Below are positions 50,807-61,197 of a stretch of 64,000 nucleotides of DNA, one piece after another. Source of the DNA: Chitinophagales bacterium (GTDB lineage Bacteria > Bacteroidota > Bacteroidia > Chitinophagales > JADIYW01); NCBI GenBank assembly GCA_019694955.1, contig JAIBAX010000004.1, positions 1 to 64,000 of the forward strand, given 5' to 3'. The notes under the pieces are model-generated. The model searched no databases and was not told where the DNA came from. It saw nothing but the letters and a program-made list of their open reading frames with translations. Made by a program: the position numbers and the translations under genes. How positions within the stretch are numbered: position 1 is the stretch's first letter; each line of letters opens with the position of its first letter.

Positions 50807-52324
50807 ATGTCTTCACACGAAAATCTTTTAGACGACAACCTGAATGCTGGAATAAAAGAAGAATTCTTTTCAGATAAAGTACAAGGTCAGCCAAAGCAAT
50901 TATACCTTTTATTTTTTACGGAGATGTGGGAACGCTTTTCCTTTTATGGTATGCGTGCCTTATTGATATTGTTTATGGTTTCTCAATTGAAATATGCAGA
51001 TGGAAAGGCGAATTTGATATATGGAGGATATAATGCATTGGTTTATTTAATGCCTTTATTGGGTGGCTTTTTGGCAGATAGAATACTTGGTTACCGTAGA
51101 GCGATTATTTTAGGTGGCATACTTATGGCCATTGGTCATTTGGTTTTAGCTATTCCTACTGAAAATTCATTCTTCGTAGGCATGGCTTTTCTTATTTCAG
51201 GAAATGGCTTTTTTAAACCCAATATTTCAACAATGGTCGGAAAATTATATCGTCCCGGAGATCCTAGAAGAGATGGCGGGTTCTCCATATTTTACATGGG
51301 AATTAATATTGGTGCGGCTTTTGGCGGTTTGATATGTGGATATATAGGACAAACCATTAACTGGCATTATGGTTTTGGGTTAGCGGGTATTTTTATGATT
51401 TTAGGGCTTATTGTTTTTCTCTTAGGTCAAAAAAGTCTTGGTGAAATTGGCATTAAACCAGAGGTTTCTGTTTCCAAAGGAAATAATAACTTGTTAGCAC
51501 AAATAGGAGTAGTCGGATTATCGTTAGCATTAGTGCCTTTATTTATCTTTTTATTACACAATTATACATTAATGGGTTCAATCATGATTCCTTTCTGTAT
51601 CATAGCAACAATAGGTATGATTGTTTTAGCATTTTTACAAGATGCCAAGACACGTGATAAAATGTTAACAGCAATAATCTTAATAGTCTTTTCTGCATTC
51701 TTTTGGGCATTTTACGAGCAAGGCGGCGGTTCTCTAAATTTATTTGCCGCAAGAAATGTAAATATGTTAGGCATGTCTAGCGCTGCCATTAATAATTTTA
51801 TTAACCCTTTTTATATTATTCTTTTAGGATTTCCAATGGCAGCACTTTGGATGTATTTATCGAAAATTAAGAAAGAGCCTTCCACTCCGCTAAAATTTAG
51901 CATATCATTCCTATTGCTCGGAATAGGGTTCTATATATTTGTCGTTGGTGGCATGATGGCTAAAAATACAGGGATGGTATCATTGTTTTATTTTGCAGCA
52001 GGTTATTTTTTAATTACAGTAGGAGAACTGTGCATATCACCAATTGGTCTTTCTATGACGACAAAACTTTCTCCATCCAAATTTGGTGGATTTATGATGG
52101 GTTATTGGTTTTTAGCATCTGCTATGGGGCAATTTTTAGCAGGTTGGATTGGCAGCCTCATGGCATTGCCAACAGAAGGTGGACAGCAAACCATTTCATC
52201 CGTCGAATCACTATCTATATATTCGGGAGTATTTCAAAAAATCACATTAATCTCTTTAGTATTCTTCGTCATCCTTGCTTTATTGTCTCCACAATTAAAA
52301 AAATGGATGCACGATGTCAAGTAA
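50807..52324 (+). CDS. POT-family proton-dependent peptide transporter
   Basis: 505 aa from MSSHENLLDDNLN at 50807 (the ORF can be read from 50744, but the promoter-like TATCTTTC lies in between). About 12-14 helices; the POT signature EMWERFSFYGMRALL is at the start of helix 1, with NIGAAFGGLICGYIG and FFKPNISTMVGKLY. It imports di- and tripeptides with protons, a fit to the secreted proteases in the window. Confidence 0.94.
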   Translation: MSSHENLLDDNLNAGIKEEFFSDKVQGQPKQLYLLFFTEMWERFSFYGMRALLILFMVSQLKYADGKANLIYGGYNALVYLMPLLGGFLADRILGYRRAIILGGILMAIGHLVLAIPTENSFFVGMAFLISGNGFFKPNISTMVGKLYRPGDPRRDGGFSIFYMGINIGAAFGGLICGYIGQTINWHYGFGLAGIFMILGLIVFLLGQKSLGEIGIKPEVSVSKGNNNLLAQIGVVGLSLALVPLFIFLLHNYTLMGSIMIPFCIIATIGMIVLAFLQDAKTRDKMLTAIILIVFSAFFWAFYEQGGGSLNLFAARNVNMLGMSSAAINNFINPFYIILLGFPMAALWMYLSKIKKEPSTPLKFSISFLLLGIGFYIFVVGGMMAKNTGMVSLFYFAAGYFLITVGELCISPIGLSMTTKLSPSKFGGFMMGYWFLASAMGQFLAGWIGSLMALPTEGGQQTISSVESLSIYSGVFQKITLISLVFFVILALLSPQLKKWMHDVK

Positions 52325-52371
52325 TCTCTTAATTTTTTAATAATCCCAAACAAAAATAGATTCTTCTTTGA

Positions 52372-52391
52372 TAACCATATTTTTATGGTTA
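52372..52391. promoter_or_regulatory. Inverted repeat upstream of lysA
   Basis: TAACCAT-ATTTTT-ATGGTTA, 7-base arms with a 6-base spacer, ends 13 bases before the lysA start. It could be an operator or part of the leader; no factor is known. Confidence 0.35.
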
Positions 52392-52403
52392 AAATATTTT
52401 TAT

Positions 52404-53636
52404 ATGGAATTGGTAGGTGAGCATTATTATATTGGTGGCATTTCTGTAAATGAACTCTGCAAAGAATTTGACACACCCCTATATGTATATGATAGTGCCA
52501 AGATAGAAAGTCAGTATAATAGATTGAAAAATGCTTTCTCTGCTACCAAAGTGCAAATCAGCTATGCTTGTAAAGCGCTTACAAATATTAATATCTTAAA
52601 GCTAATGGGTAAACTCGGTGCGCACATCGACACGGTTTCCATTCAAGAAGTACAATTAGCCCTCAAAGCAGGCTTTGAACCACAACTCATCATGTATACG
52701 CCTAATTGTGTAAATATTGATGAAATAAAAAAAGCTGTTAGCTTCGGTGTCAAAATCAATATTGATAATATATCCATATTAGAACAATTCGGACACGAAT
52801 ATGGAGATAGCTATCCAGTTTGTATACGCCTAAATCCGCACATCATGGCGGGTGGGAACAACAAAATTTCTACCGGACACATCGATTCAAAATTCGGCAT
52901 CTCCATATATCAATTGCGACATCTTCAAAGAGTGATTGCAAAAGACAATATCAAAGTGGTTGGATTACATATGCATACTGGCAGTGATATTTTAGATGTA
53001 GAAGTCTTCCTAAGAGGCGCTGAAATCATGTTAGAAAATGCCAAAGACTTCCCCAACCTTGAATTCATCGATTTCGGAAGCGGATTTAAAGTAAAATATC
53101 ATCAGGACGACAATACTACGGATATAGAATTATTAGGCGAAATGCTCAGCAAACGCTTCAATGAATTCTGTAAAAGCTATGGTAAAGAACTTACACTGGT
53201 CTTCGAACCCGGAAAATTCCTCGTGAGCGAAAGTGGCTACTTATTGGTTAGGGCAAACGTTATCAAACAAACCATCTCCACCGTTTTTGTTGGTGTGGAC
53301 AGTGGGCAAAATCACCTCATACGCCCTATGTTTTACGATGCCTACCACCATATCACCAATGTTTCCAATCCACATGGCATCATGAGAATCTATACCGTTG
53401 TAGGGTATATTTGCGAGACAGATACATTCGGTTGGGATCGCAAATTAAATGAAGTTTGTGAAGGCGATATTCTCGCTATTCACAACGCCGGCGCATATGG
53501 ATTTTCTATGTCTTCCAACTATAATTCAAGGTATAGACCCGCAGAAGTGTTGGTGCATGAAGGCAAAGCACACCTAATAAGAAGAAGAGAAACATTGGAT
53601 GATTTATTATCTACACAAATCAGCATTGAGCTTTAA
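52404..53636 (+). CDS. lysA: Diaminopimelate decarboxylase
   Basis: 410 aa from MELVGEHYYIGG at 52404. PLP-dependent fold III enzyme: Schiff-base Lys in ISYACKALTN, HMHTGSDILD, EFIDFGSGFKVKYH, FEPGKFLVSESG and AGAYGFSMSSNYNSR. It makes L-lysine from meso-diaminopimelate, the last step of lysine biosynthesis. No other dap genes are nearby. Single-gene unit by position. Confidence 0.94.
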   Translation: MELVGEHYYIGGISVNELCKEFDTPLYVYDSAKIESQYNRLKNAFSATKVQISYACKALTNINILKLMGKLGAHIDTVSIQEVQLALKAGFEPQLIMYTPNCVNIDEIKKAVSFGVKINIDNISILEQFGHEYGDSYPVCIRLNPHIMAGGNNKISTGHIDSKFGISIYQLRHLQRVIAKDNIKVVGLHMHTGSDILDVEVFLRGAEIMLENAKDFPNLEFIDFGSGFKVKYHQDDNTTDIELLGEMLSKRFNEFCKSYGKELTLVFEPGKFLVSESGYLLVRANVIKQTISTVFVGVDSGQNHLIRPMFYDAYHHITNVSNPHGIMRIYTVVGYICETDTFGWDRKLNEVCEGDILAIHNAGAYGFSMSSNYNSRYRPAEVLVHEGKAHLIRRRETLDDLLSTQISIEL

Positions 53637-53645
53637 TGATATAGA

Positions 53646-53790
53646 ACACTGACTACGCCGATCTTGCTGATTTGAGCCGATTTTAATTCTCGGAAATCAA
53701 AATAAATTTGCATCCTTATCAAAATTCAACACACCTCAGCGAGCATCCAAAAAATCTGTGTCCTCCGCGTTCTAATAATTCTACTACTTC
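53646..53790. repeat. Decayed intergenic repeat tract
   Basis: On the minus strand it reads as a run of related phrases (GAACGCGGAGGACACAGATT ... GGCTCAAATCAGCAAGAT ... CGGCGTAGTCAGTG). It is non-coding, without ORFs, and similar in style to the tracts at 20341 and 41869. Confidence 0.4.
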
Positions 53791-53925
53791 GCCTTCACCA
53801 ATTATGCATTAAATAAATATTAAGCAATATGTGAATATTTGTGAATTTATTTTTATATTCATCTCTGCATTTAAACCAACGTATTTATTTTCCGAACAAA
53901 GGAATATCATAAAAAACATTTTGTG

Positions 53926-56826
53926 ATGAAAAGGGTGTATGTAATTTTAGTTTTTCTATTGTGTATTCATTATGCAAAAGGGCAAAATCCCATTATTGGA
54001 CCATCTATCGATTTATCAGGGCAAGCACCTAAAAATGGGACGTTGGATGATTTATCCGACTTTGCCATGCGTGTTCAAGTGCCATTTACCATGCCGGATG
54101 GGACAAAATTGGAAACCGACATTTTCTTACCCTATTTACAAGACAGTCTTTCTTTCGACTTCTTGATACCCGTTTTTAACTACAATGTACACCTCACCGT
54201 TTTACGACCGGGATATCAGTACATCATATACGACTCCATTAACGGACAACCCAACCCTAATCCATTCCAATTGCCCATGGTTTTTAGCAGAACACCTTAT
54301 AATAAAAATGGCATGGTGGAAATAGGTTCAGCACTACCCCTTTTAGGATATGCAGGTGCGAATCAAGATATGCGCGGAAGATATGCTTCCGAAGGCGTTT
54401 ATCTACCATTATATTCTGATAGCTGGGAAAAATCTCCCTATCACCAGTATAAACATGTTTTGGATTTGACAGATTTGAGCAATATTCATAATGGAAATTA
54501 TCATGAAGATGGTTATGATTCTTGGGAGTATATAAAAAATAACCTCATGCGAACCTATGACTTTAATTATGATGGCGTTCCGGATGATACCGCTTTGATT
54601 TATAATGGTGCCTTTGGCATGTTTGGCGCCTCAGCATTGGGTTATAATCAGGTGCAGGCGGCGGCGGCACATAAAATCAATCCGAATGAACCGGGAATAA
54701 AATGCCTCTTTCCGATTGTTGGTCCTTTAGAATTCTACAAAAGTACAGGATTCCAAAACGGTGTACTCAGAGATATGTTGGTAACAGGATGGCTGCGTGG
54801 GCAAATTGTTGACACAGATGACGACTTAATGCCCATCGATCATGACTTACAAAATACACTGCATTCTTCTAATGATTATGGCACTGTAGACAAGTTTGAA
54901 GCGGCTGACAAGGCGATAGATCATTTTGTTGCTGTTCAGTATGAAGGAAGTCCTGCAGGTTATTATCCCAATAGTATCGGGCGTTCAGATATGGATGGAA
55001 GCAGGGCTCCGGTAGATGCATTCGGTGAAGGTGACAAGAATGGCACTTTTAGCAGATATGCCAATATGGAAGTTCCCACATTTCATGTCGCAGGTTGGTG
55101 GGATATCTTTATAGATGGTTCCATCGAAACATGGAATCTTCAAAGGAAGTATCAAAGCAGAGACCTGAACAACTGGAGGCTCAATAAGATTGTGATTGGC
55201 CCTTGGGCGCACCAAACCATTTCTTCATTGACGACAGGTGATATGACCTATAAAGACAATGTTACAGATATCACCCAATTAGACATCTCTAAATTTGAAG
55301 ACAATATCAATATAGCAGCCGTTGCGAAATCAGAATTAATCTCTTGGTTTAGATACAACTTAAATTATAATCAACAATCCGGCGTCATTGGAGAACCAAA
55401 AGTACGTATTCCGGAAAGCGATATTTGGCAAAGAGTTGTTAATGGTGTTTCGGTGAGATTCCCTTCGGAAACATATACTATGAAGTTCTTAGACCTCCTA
55501 AATTTTCTTACCGGAGCAGGTGGGTTGAAACAAGTTCCTTTAGCTATACGCACACAGTTTGGCGTCACTGAATTGAAATTAGATATTCCCGCACTTGGCG
55601 AACCAATTATTGATGGTTTTGATAGTGAACCTATTGATGCACTGGGAGATACAGAATTTCTTGATGTTCCACCCATACGCTTTTATGTGGTTGGCCCGGT
55701 GAATGATGGCATTGCAGAAAATGCCGGCGTTGGCAATTATTGGTTTAATGCAGACACATTTCCCATTAGCAAAGATATCCACTTTGAAAGTCTATACCTC
55801 CATAAAGATGGTCGTTTAGATGCCGTTAAACCTACGGTTGATGAAGGGCTCGCATTATATGTTCACGACCCTGACGACCCTATCCATACCATTGGTGGTG
55901 GAAACATGCTTGTGAAAACACCGCAAGGCGATAGAGATAATCAGGGACAAATGAATTGTGCAGATCCAAGATATGCGCCCTATACGATGGATAGACCCGG
56001 TGTATTAAAATATGAAACCACTGTAATTGAAGACTCCCTTTGTATGATAGGGTTTCCAAAATTTAAGATTTATGCAAAATCAAACCCTGGAAATGAAGTA
56101 AATGGTCCTACCGACACGGATTTTAATATACGCATCTTAGATGTATATCCTGATGGCAGGGAGTTTTTTGTTCAGGAAGGCTGTGTAAATGCCCGTGCCA
56201 GAGAATGGGCGGCAAAGTTTGCCGATGGCATTGAAGACGATAACGCCCCCTATTCAAACATAGAAATTGGAAAACTGTATGAGTATTATTTTCAGGGACT
56301 GCCCATTGCCTATACTTTCGGCAAAGGGCATAAAATAAAAATCCTTGTTTCATCTAGCAATTATCCTAGATATCAGGCAAACCCTAATGTTCCCATAGAA
56401 CCGGGACAGTTTTTCAGAAGAAAGCCAGGAGATGGACTCACCTATTTCTTCCAAGGAAAAGAATATACGCCCAGAATTGCCGTACAAAGACTGGCATTTT
56501 CTCCAGAGTATCCTTCTCAAATTATATTGCCGGTTTATGGTCCTTCAAAAGTAGTAAGTGTGAAAAACAATGTTTCTAACCTACAACTACTTGATATTGA
56601 GATATATCCAAATCCTACTACGGATAAGATAAATGTATATGTTGGGAAGGCAGGGAAATATACGCTAAAAATGTATAATGCGCTTGGACAGGAAGTACTG
56701 CAAACAGATGTACAAGAAATGCGACAAATTGAGACGAAAGGTCTCCCATCGGGACAATATATCATACAAATTCAAGATTTGAACGACCCTTCTCTCCAAG
56801 CAAGCAAAACCATTACAAAGTTTTAA
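53926..56826 (+). CDS. Secreted CocE/NonD-type serine hydrolase (X-Pro dipeptidyl-peptidase-like), T9SS cargo
   Basis: 966 aa from the ATG at 53926 (a GTG immediately precedes). Signal peptide (about 1-20), then an alpha/beta hydrolase: PYNKNGMVE, GANQDMRGRYASEG, nucleophile Ser in MFGASALGYNQVQAA, Asp in GWWDIFIDGSIE and His in IGPWAHQTI. A C-terminal galactose-binding-like beta domain and then a T9SS sorting domain (IYPNPTTDKINVY ... GQYIIQIQ) follow. It likely cleaves esters or N-terminal dipeptides outside the cell. The TonB receptor gene starts 7 bases later, so the two are one unit. Confidence 0.9.
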   Translation: MKRVYVILVFLLCIHYAKGQNPIIGPSIDLSGQAPKNGTLDDLSDFAMRVQVPFTMPDGTKLETDIFLPYLQDSLSFDFLIPVFNYNVHLTVLRPGYQYIIYDSINGQPNPNPFQLPMVFSRTPYNKNGMVEIGSALPLLGYAGANQDMRGRYASEGVYLPLYSDSWEKSPYHQYKHVLDLTDLSNIHNGNYHEDGYDSWEYIKNNLMRTYDFNYDGVPDDTALIYNGAFGMFGASALGYNQVQAAAAHKINPNEPGIKCLFPIVGPLEFYKSTGFQNGVLRDMLVTGWLRGQIVDTDDDLMPIDHDLQNTLHSSNDYGTVDKFEAADKAIDHFVAVQYEGSPAGYYPNSIGRSDMDGSRAPVDAFGEGDKNGTFSRYANMEVPTFHVAGWWDIFIDGSIETWNLQRKYQSRDLNNWRLNKIVIGPWAHQTISSLTTGDMTYKDNVTDITQLDISKFEDNINIAAVAKSELISWFRYNLNYNQQSGVIGEPKVRIPESDIWQRVVNGVSVRFPSETYTMKFLDLLNFLTGAGGLKQVPLAIRTQFGVTELKLDIPALGEPIIDGFDSEPIDALGDTEFLDVPPIRFYVVGPVNDGIAENAGVGNYWFNADTFPISKDIHFESLYLHKDGRLDAVKPTVDEGLALYVHDPDDPIHTIGGGNMLVKTPQGDRDNQGQMNCADPRYAPYTMDRPGVLKYETTVIEDSLCMIGFPKFKIYAKSNPGNEVNGPTDTDFNIRILDVYPDGREFFVQEGCVNARAREWAAKFADGIEDDNAPYSNIEIGKLYEYYFQGLPIAYTFGKGHKIKILVSSSNYPRYQANPNVPIEPGQFFRRKPGDGLTYFFQGKEYTPRIAVQRLAFSPEYPSQIILPVYGPSKVVSVKNNVSNLQLLDIEIYPNPTTDKINVYVGKAGKYTLKMYNALGQEVLQTDVQEMRQIETKGLPSGQYIIQIQDLNDPSLQASKTITKF

Positions 56827-56833
56827 CCGACAA

Positions 56834-59620
56834 ATGAACATTCAGATGACTACCACCAATACTTTACACAAAAAAGCCTTGCTATACTTTATTTTTACAT
56901 GTATCATGTGTTGTTCTTTACAGGCACAATCTATTTTAAAAGGCAGGGTTACCGATAAGTCTACAAAAGAAGGATTGGCAGGATGTACGGTATACAACAC
57001 ATCTTCGCAAATTGGCGCAATAACGGATACGGATGGGCGTTATGAAATAGCCGTAGAAAAAGGAGATACGGTAACATTTGAATATCTTGGATACAATAAT
57101 GCTATATTGGTATTTACAGGAGAGTTCCTAGAGTATAATCCCCAAATGACAGAAGCGGAAGCCTTCGTAAGTGATGAGGTAGTGGTTTCAGCATCACGAA
57201 TAAGTGAAAAAATTACTGAATCAACCTCCTCCATACAAAAAATGACGGCAACACAAATACAAAGTTCTGCATCAGGGAATTTTTATCAGGGATTGGGAAA
57301 TCTAAAAGAGATAGACATCAACACCTCCAGCATGGGTTTTCAGGTACTCAATACCCGGGGATTTAATACCACTTCTCCCGTGAGAATTGTTCAGTTCATT
57401 GATGGCATGGACAACCAAGCACCGGGGCTAAACTTTCCTGTTGGGAATCTCGTGGGTGCTTCCGATATAGACCTCGAGTCTGTTGAATTAATCAGCGGAG
57501 CAGCATCTGCGTTGTATGGCGCCAATGCCTATCAGGGCGTTGTGTCTATGACCACGAAAAATCCTTGGGATTATCAAGGTCTTACTGTTAAAGTAAAAGG
57601 CGGAAGCCGAGCGATGTTTGACCTTTCAATGAGGTACGCCAATACGCTGGGAAAGAAAGATAAATTTGGATTTAAAGTTACCGCAGGATATTTCAGAGGA
57701 AATGAATGGATTGCAGATGACAGCACTGCGAATCTTTATGGAGATATTTCTACCACTTTAGACCTAAGTAGCATTACCAGAAAACTCCAATATAGCGATG
57801 ATTCTACCACTGCCGCAGATTTCAGGGCATTAAATGCATGGTTGAATTTCTACCCAATCGCCAATCCTGGTAAAAAGGAAGTATTTGCGCCGGGATACAT
57901 GGAAGGGAATCTAACAGACAAGCATGCAGAAAGCCTAAAAGCCGCCGCACAGTTAGCATATAAATTCAATGATAAGCTGCAAATCAGCTATGACTATAAA
58001 TTTGGCAGAGGAACAGCCGTCTATCAAGGGTCAAACAGATATAGCGTTAATAATATCCTTTTCCAACAACATAAACTGCAGTTGACACACCCCAATTTTC
58101 AGGTAAAAGCCTATACCACACTTGAAAACGCTGGGGATTCTTACGACATGGTATTTGCTGCCATCAATCTTTCCAAGGCAGGTATCGGAAATTATGCGAA
58201 AGAATGGATCAAAGAATACTTCACCAGAATGAAGGAATTTACCAATGATTATGATGATGAACCACAGCAATGGATGGTAGATAGTGCCAAAGCGATGGCA
58301 AACAATACCGCCTATGCAAATGCATGGCTAATTCCGGGAACGCCGGCGTTCGACTCCGCCTATAATAGCATCAAAGGAGATGCAGACTTCCGTTCCGGCG
58401 CTAAATTCCAGGACAAGTCCTCACTACAACACATTGAAGGTCAATACAATAAAGAGTGGAATATGGGCTTAGGGGTAGTTGCGGGAGCATCCTTTAGGAA
58501 CTATCGTCCGCAATCTTATGGAACCATCTTCAAAGATACATTAACCAACCCCGCCGATACGTTAAGTGACGGTACTCCCGACCCAAAAGGTGATTATTTA
58601 AACTTAAACACTTGGGAAATGGGCGGTTTTGTGCAAGCAAGTTATAAAATGCTCGAAGACCACTTAAAAATTATTGGCTCAGTAAGAGTAGATAAGCACG
58701 AGAATTTTAAAACACAATTCTCGCCACGAATTTCAGTAATAGGAAATTGGAAGAAAAATACCTTTCGGTTTTCTGCACAATCCGCCTTCCGTGCGCCAAC
58801 CTTGCAAAATCAATATATTCTACTCGATTTAGGACCATTATTACTAAAAGGAAATATTGCCGGAACAAACAATGCGTATGATTACCAATCCGTACAAGAT
58901 TTTCAGGCCGTTTACGACACCACATTTAACATAGATCCATCTATATTGAAAACGGTGAATATTGCTGCCCTACAACCTGAACAATTAAAATCCTTTGAAT
59001 TGGGGTATCGGGGCGTTTGGGCTAAAAATCTTTATGTTGACATTGTAGGATATTTCAATATATATTCAAACTTCATCGGTGATTTGCGGGTGGTAGAACC
59101 TAATTCCCCAGCCGTTGCTGGAGAAGAAACCGGATTAGACGCCGTATTATCAGAAAACACCCGTTTGGTTCAGTATGCAGTAAATGCAAAAGAAGATGTG
59201 ACTTCCTATGGAATATCTGTTGGGTTAAACTATTATATATGGAAGAGCTTAATGGCTTCAGCGAATTATACTTGGACAGACTTAAACACTGAAAATCTCA
59301 GCGACCCCATCATTCCGGGGTTTAACACCCCCAATCATAAGTTCAACATAGGATTAAGTGCCAAGAAAATATGGAAGGGCTTCGGTTTTAATACGAATTT
59401 CAAGTGGGTGAGCAATTACCTTTGGGAGAGTTCCTTTGGAGATGGGAATGTTCCTTCTTTCTACCTTTGGGATGTTCAGGTAAATTACGAATTCCCGAAA
59501 TGGTTCACCGTATTTGCCGGCGGTTCCAATATTACCAACAATAAACATATCGAAGCATATGGCTCCCCAATGATAGGTGGCACCGGATATGCGGGCTTAC
59601 TTTTTAACATTGGACAATAG
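56834..59620 (+). CDS. TonB-dependent outer-membrane receptor
   Basis: 928 aa. Signal peptide, then a carboxypeptidase-regulatory-like (CarboxypepD_reg) domain (about 35-110: LKGRVTDKSTKEGLAGCTVYN), plug domain (about 120-240, LNTRGFNTTSPVRIVQFIDGMDN and SAALYGANAYQGVVSM-like), and a 22-strand barrel ending with a C-terminal aromatic-type strand (GGTGYAGLLFNIGQ). There is no SusD partner, unlike polysaccharide loci. Being 7 bases after a secreted peptidase-like hydrolase, it may import that enzyme's product. Substrate unproven. Confidence 0.93.
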   Translation: MNIQMTTTNTLHKKALLYFIFTCIMCCSLQAQSILKGRVTDKSTKEGLAGCTVYNTSSQIGAITDTDGRYEIAVEKGDTVTFEYLGYNNAILVFTGEFLEYNPQMTEAEAFVSDEVVVSASRISEKITESTSSIQKMTATQIQSSASGNFYQGLGNLKEIDINTSSMGFQVLNTRGFNTTSPVRIVQFIDGMDNQAPGLNFPVGNLVGASDIDLESVELISGAASALYGANAYQGVVSMTTKNPWDYQGLTVKVKGGSRAMFDLSMRYANTLGKKDKFGFKVTAGYFRGNEWIADDSTANLYGDISTTLDLSSITRKLQYSDDSTTAADFRALNAWLNFYPIANPGKKEVFAPGYMEGNLTDKHAESLKAAAQLAYKFNDKLQISYDYKFGRGTAVYQGSNRYSVNNILFQQHKLQLTHPNFQVKAYTTLENAGDSYDMVFAAINLSKAGIGNYAKEWIKEYFTRMKEFTNDYDDEPQQWMVDSAKAMANNTAYANAWLIPGTPAFDSAYNSIKGDADFRSGAKFQDKSSLQHIEGQYNKEWNMGLGVVAGASFRNYRPQSYGTIFKDTLTNPADTLSDGTPDPKGDYLNLNTWEMGGFVQASYKMLEDHLKIIGSVRVDKHENFKTQFSPRISVIGNWKKNTFRFSAQSAFRAPTLQNQYILLDLGPLLLKGNIAGTNNAYDYQSVQDFQAVYDTTFNIDPSILKTVNIAALQPEQLKSFELGYRGVWAKNLYVDIVGYFNIYSNFIGDLRVVEPNSPAVAGEETGLDAVLSENTRLVQYAVNAKEDVTSYGISVGLNYYIWKSLMASANYTWTDLNTENLSDPIIPGFNTPNHKFNIGLSAKKIWKGFGFNTNFKWVSNYLWESSFGDGNVPSFYLWDVQVNYEFPKWFTVFAGGSNITNNKHIEAYGSPMIGGTGYAGLLFNIGQ

Positions 59621-59626
59621 TATATT

Positions 59627-60022
59627 ATGGAAGAGGATTATCCAAGTTTAATGGATCGAATTCAGTCAACATTTATTGACACAGTATTTAACTTCACTTT
59701 AGTTATGGTTGTGTCTGGAATATTAGACAATTACAATTTATCAGAAAGAAACACTTCTATTCTTCTAATAGGATTGTTTCTACTTTATGAGCCAGTATGT
59801 ATCACTTTGGGATGCACACTTGGAAACCTTATTAAAGGAATTCGAGTACGAAAGTTCACAGACCATACCAAGCGACCAAATCTTATCCAAGCCATAATAA
59901 GATATGCAGCAAAATTTCTCTTGGGATGGTTTTCTCTTCTAACAATAAATGGAAATCCAGAACGTCGTGCTATTCATGATATGGCTTCTGATAGTATAAT
60001 GATAAGAAAAGAAACTAGATAA
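59627..60022 (+). CDS. RDD-family membrane protein
   Basis: 131 aa. Begins LMDRIQSTFIDTVFNFTLVM, with the RDD-type D-x-x-x position in the first helix, and has three predicted transmembrane helices. GNLIKGIRVRKFTDH and RRAIHDMASDSIMI are the typical inter-helix motif and RxxHD tail. Function unknown, perhaps transport. It follows the TonB receptor by 6 bases. Confidence 0.85.
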   Translation: MEEDYPSLMDRIQSTFIDTVFNFTLVMVVSGILDNYNLSERNTSILLIGLFLLYEPVCITLGCTLGNLIKGIRVRKFTDHTKRPNLIQAIIRYAAKFLLGWFSLLTINGNPERRAIHDMASDSIMIRKETR

Positions 60023-60055
60023 AATTGATTAGATTTTTTTTACATCTACACCAAG

Positions 60056-61126
60056 CTACAATCCTCCTTCCTTCATTTTCTCGGCATTCTCCTCAAAGAT
60101 GAGTTTGTCGATGATTTCTTGGATATCGCCGTTTATAATGGCATCTAAATTATATAAAGTGAGGTTCACACGGTGATCGGTTACCCTTCCTTGTGGGTAG
60201 TTATACGTCCTGATTTTTGCGCTTCTATCTCCGGTAGATACCATCGTTTTGCGCTTTTTAGCGATAGCTTCGTTGTGTTCGGCTAATGCTTTTTCATAAA
60301 TACGGCTGCGCAATACCTTCATGGCACTCTCAAAGTTTTGTATTTGCGACCGTCCATCCTGACATTCCACCACAATTCCTGTTGGAATATGCGTAACACG
60401 AACAGCCGATTCCGTTCTGTTTACGTGTTGCCCTCCCGCACCACTGGCCCGAAATACATCCCTGCGAATATCACCCATATTGATATCCACATCCACTTCT
60501 TCTGCCTCTGGCAATACTGCCACCGACGCGGCACTCGTATGTACCCTACCTTGCGATTCAGTCTCCGGTACACGCTGTACACGGTGTACACCCGACTCAT
60601 ACTTCAGCACACCATAAACACCTTCACCTTCCACCTCTACAACGACCTCCTTAAACCCTCCGGCTGTTCCCGGATTTTGGTTCATAATAGTCGTTCGCCA
60701 CCCCTTATTTTCACAGTACTTTAAATACATGCGCAATAAATCTCCGGCAAAAATACTGGCCTCGTCACCACCTGTTCCTGCTCGGATTTCTAAAATACAA
60801 TTTTTATCATCCTCAGGATCTTTAGGTATCAACAATTGCCTGATTTCCTCTTCCATACCCGGCAATACTGCCTCCAGTTCATCCAATTCTGCCTTGGCCA
60901 TTTCCCGCATCTCCGGATCTTTTTCCGTATTCAACATCTCTCGGCTAAAGCTAATATTAGAAAGCAAATTCTTATATTTTTCGTACGCCTCCACTACAGG
61001 CTCCAAATCACGATACTCCTTATTAACCTTCTTAAATTGCGACATATCAGACACCAAACCCGGATCACTCAATTTAAGCTCCAGATCTTTCCATCTCATT
61101 TTTATCAATTCTAATTTATCTAACAT
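60056..61126 (-). CDS. prfA: Peptide chain release factor 1
   Basis: 356 aa, full length. The catalytic GGQ is in RASGAGGQHVNRTESAVRV; codon-recognition anticodon-like region VHRVQRVPETESQGRVHTS lies before it. It terminates translation at UAA/UAG. A -7-like TATCTTTG precedes the start on the minus strand. Confidence 0.97.
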   Translation of the reverse strand: MLDKLELIKMRWKDLELKLSDPGLVSDMSQFKKVNKEYRDLEPVVEAYEKYKNLLSNISFSREMLNTEKDPEMREMAKAELDELEAVLPGMEEEIRQLLIPKDPEDDKNCILEIRAGTGGDEASIFAGDLLRMYLKYCENKGWRTTIMNQNPGTAGGFKEVVVEVEGEGVYGVLKYESGVHRVQRVPETESQGRVHTSAASVAVLPEAEEVDVDINMGDIRRDVFRASGAGGQHVNRTESAVRVTHIPTGIVVECQDGRSQIQNFESAMKVLRSRIYEKALAEHNEAIAKKRKTMVSTGDRSAKIRTYNYPQGRVTDHRVNLTLYNLDAIINGDIQEIIDKLIFEENAEKMKEGGL

Positions 61127-61146
61127 GACATTAATTTTTCGAGGTG

Positions 61147-61154
61147 CAAAGATA
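61147..61154 (-). promoter_or_regulatory. -7 promoter element of prfA
   Basis: TATCTTTG on the minus strand, exact TAnnTTTG, 20 bases upstream of the start at 61126. Confidence 0.5.
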
Positions 61155-61197
61155 CGATTTTATAAAAAATATTTTGTAGCTAATTCACTTTTAGGCG

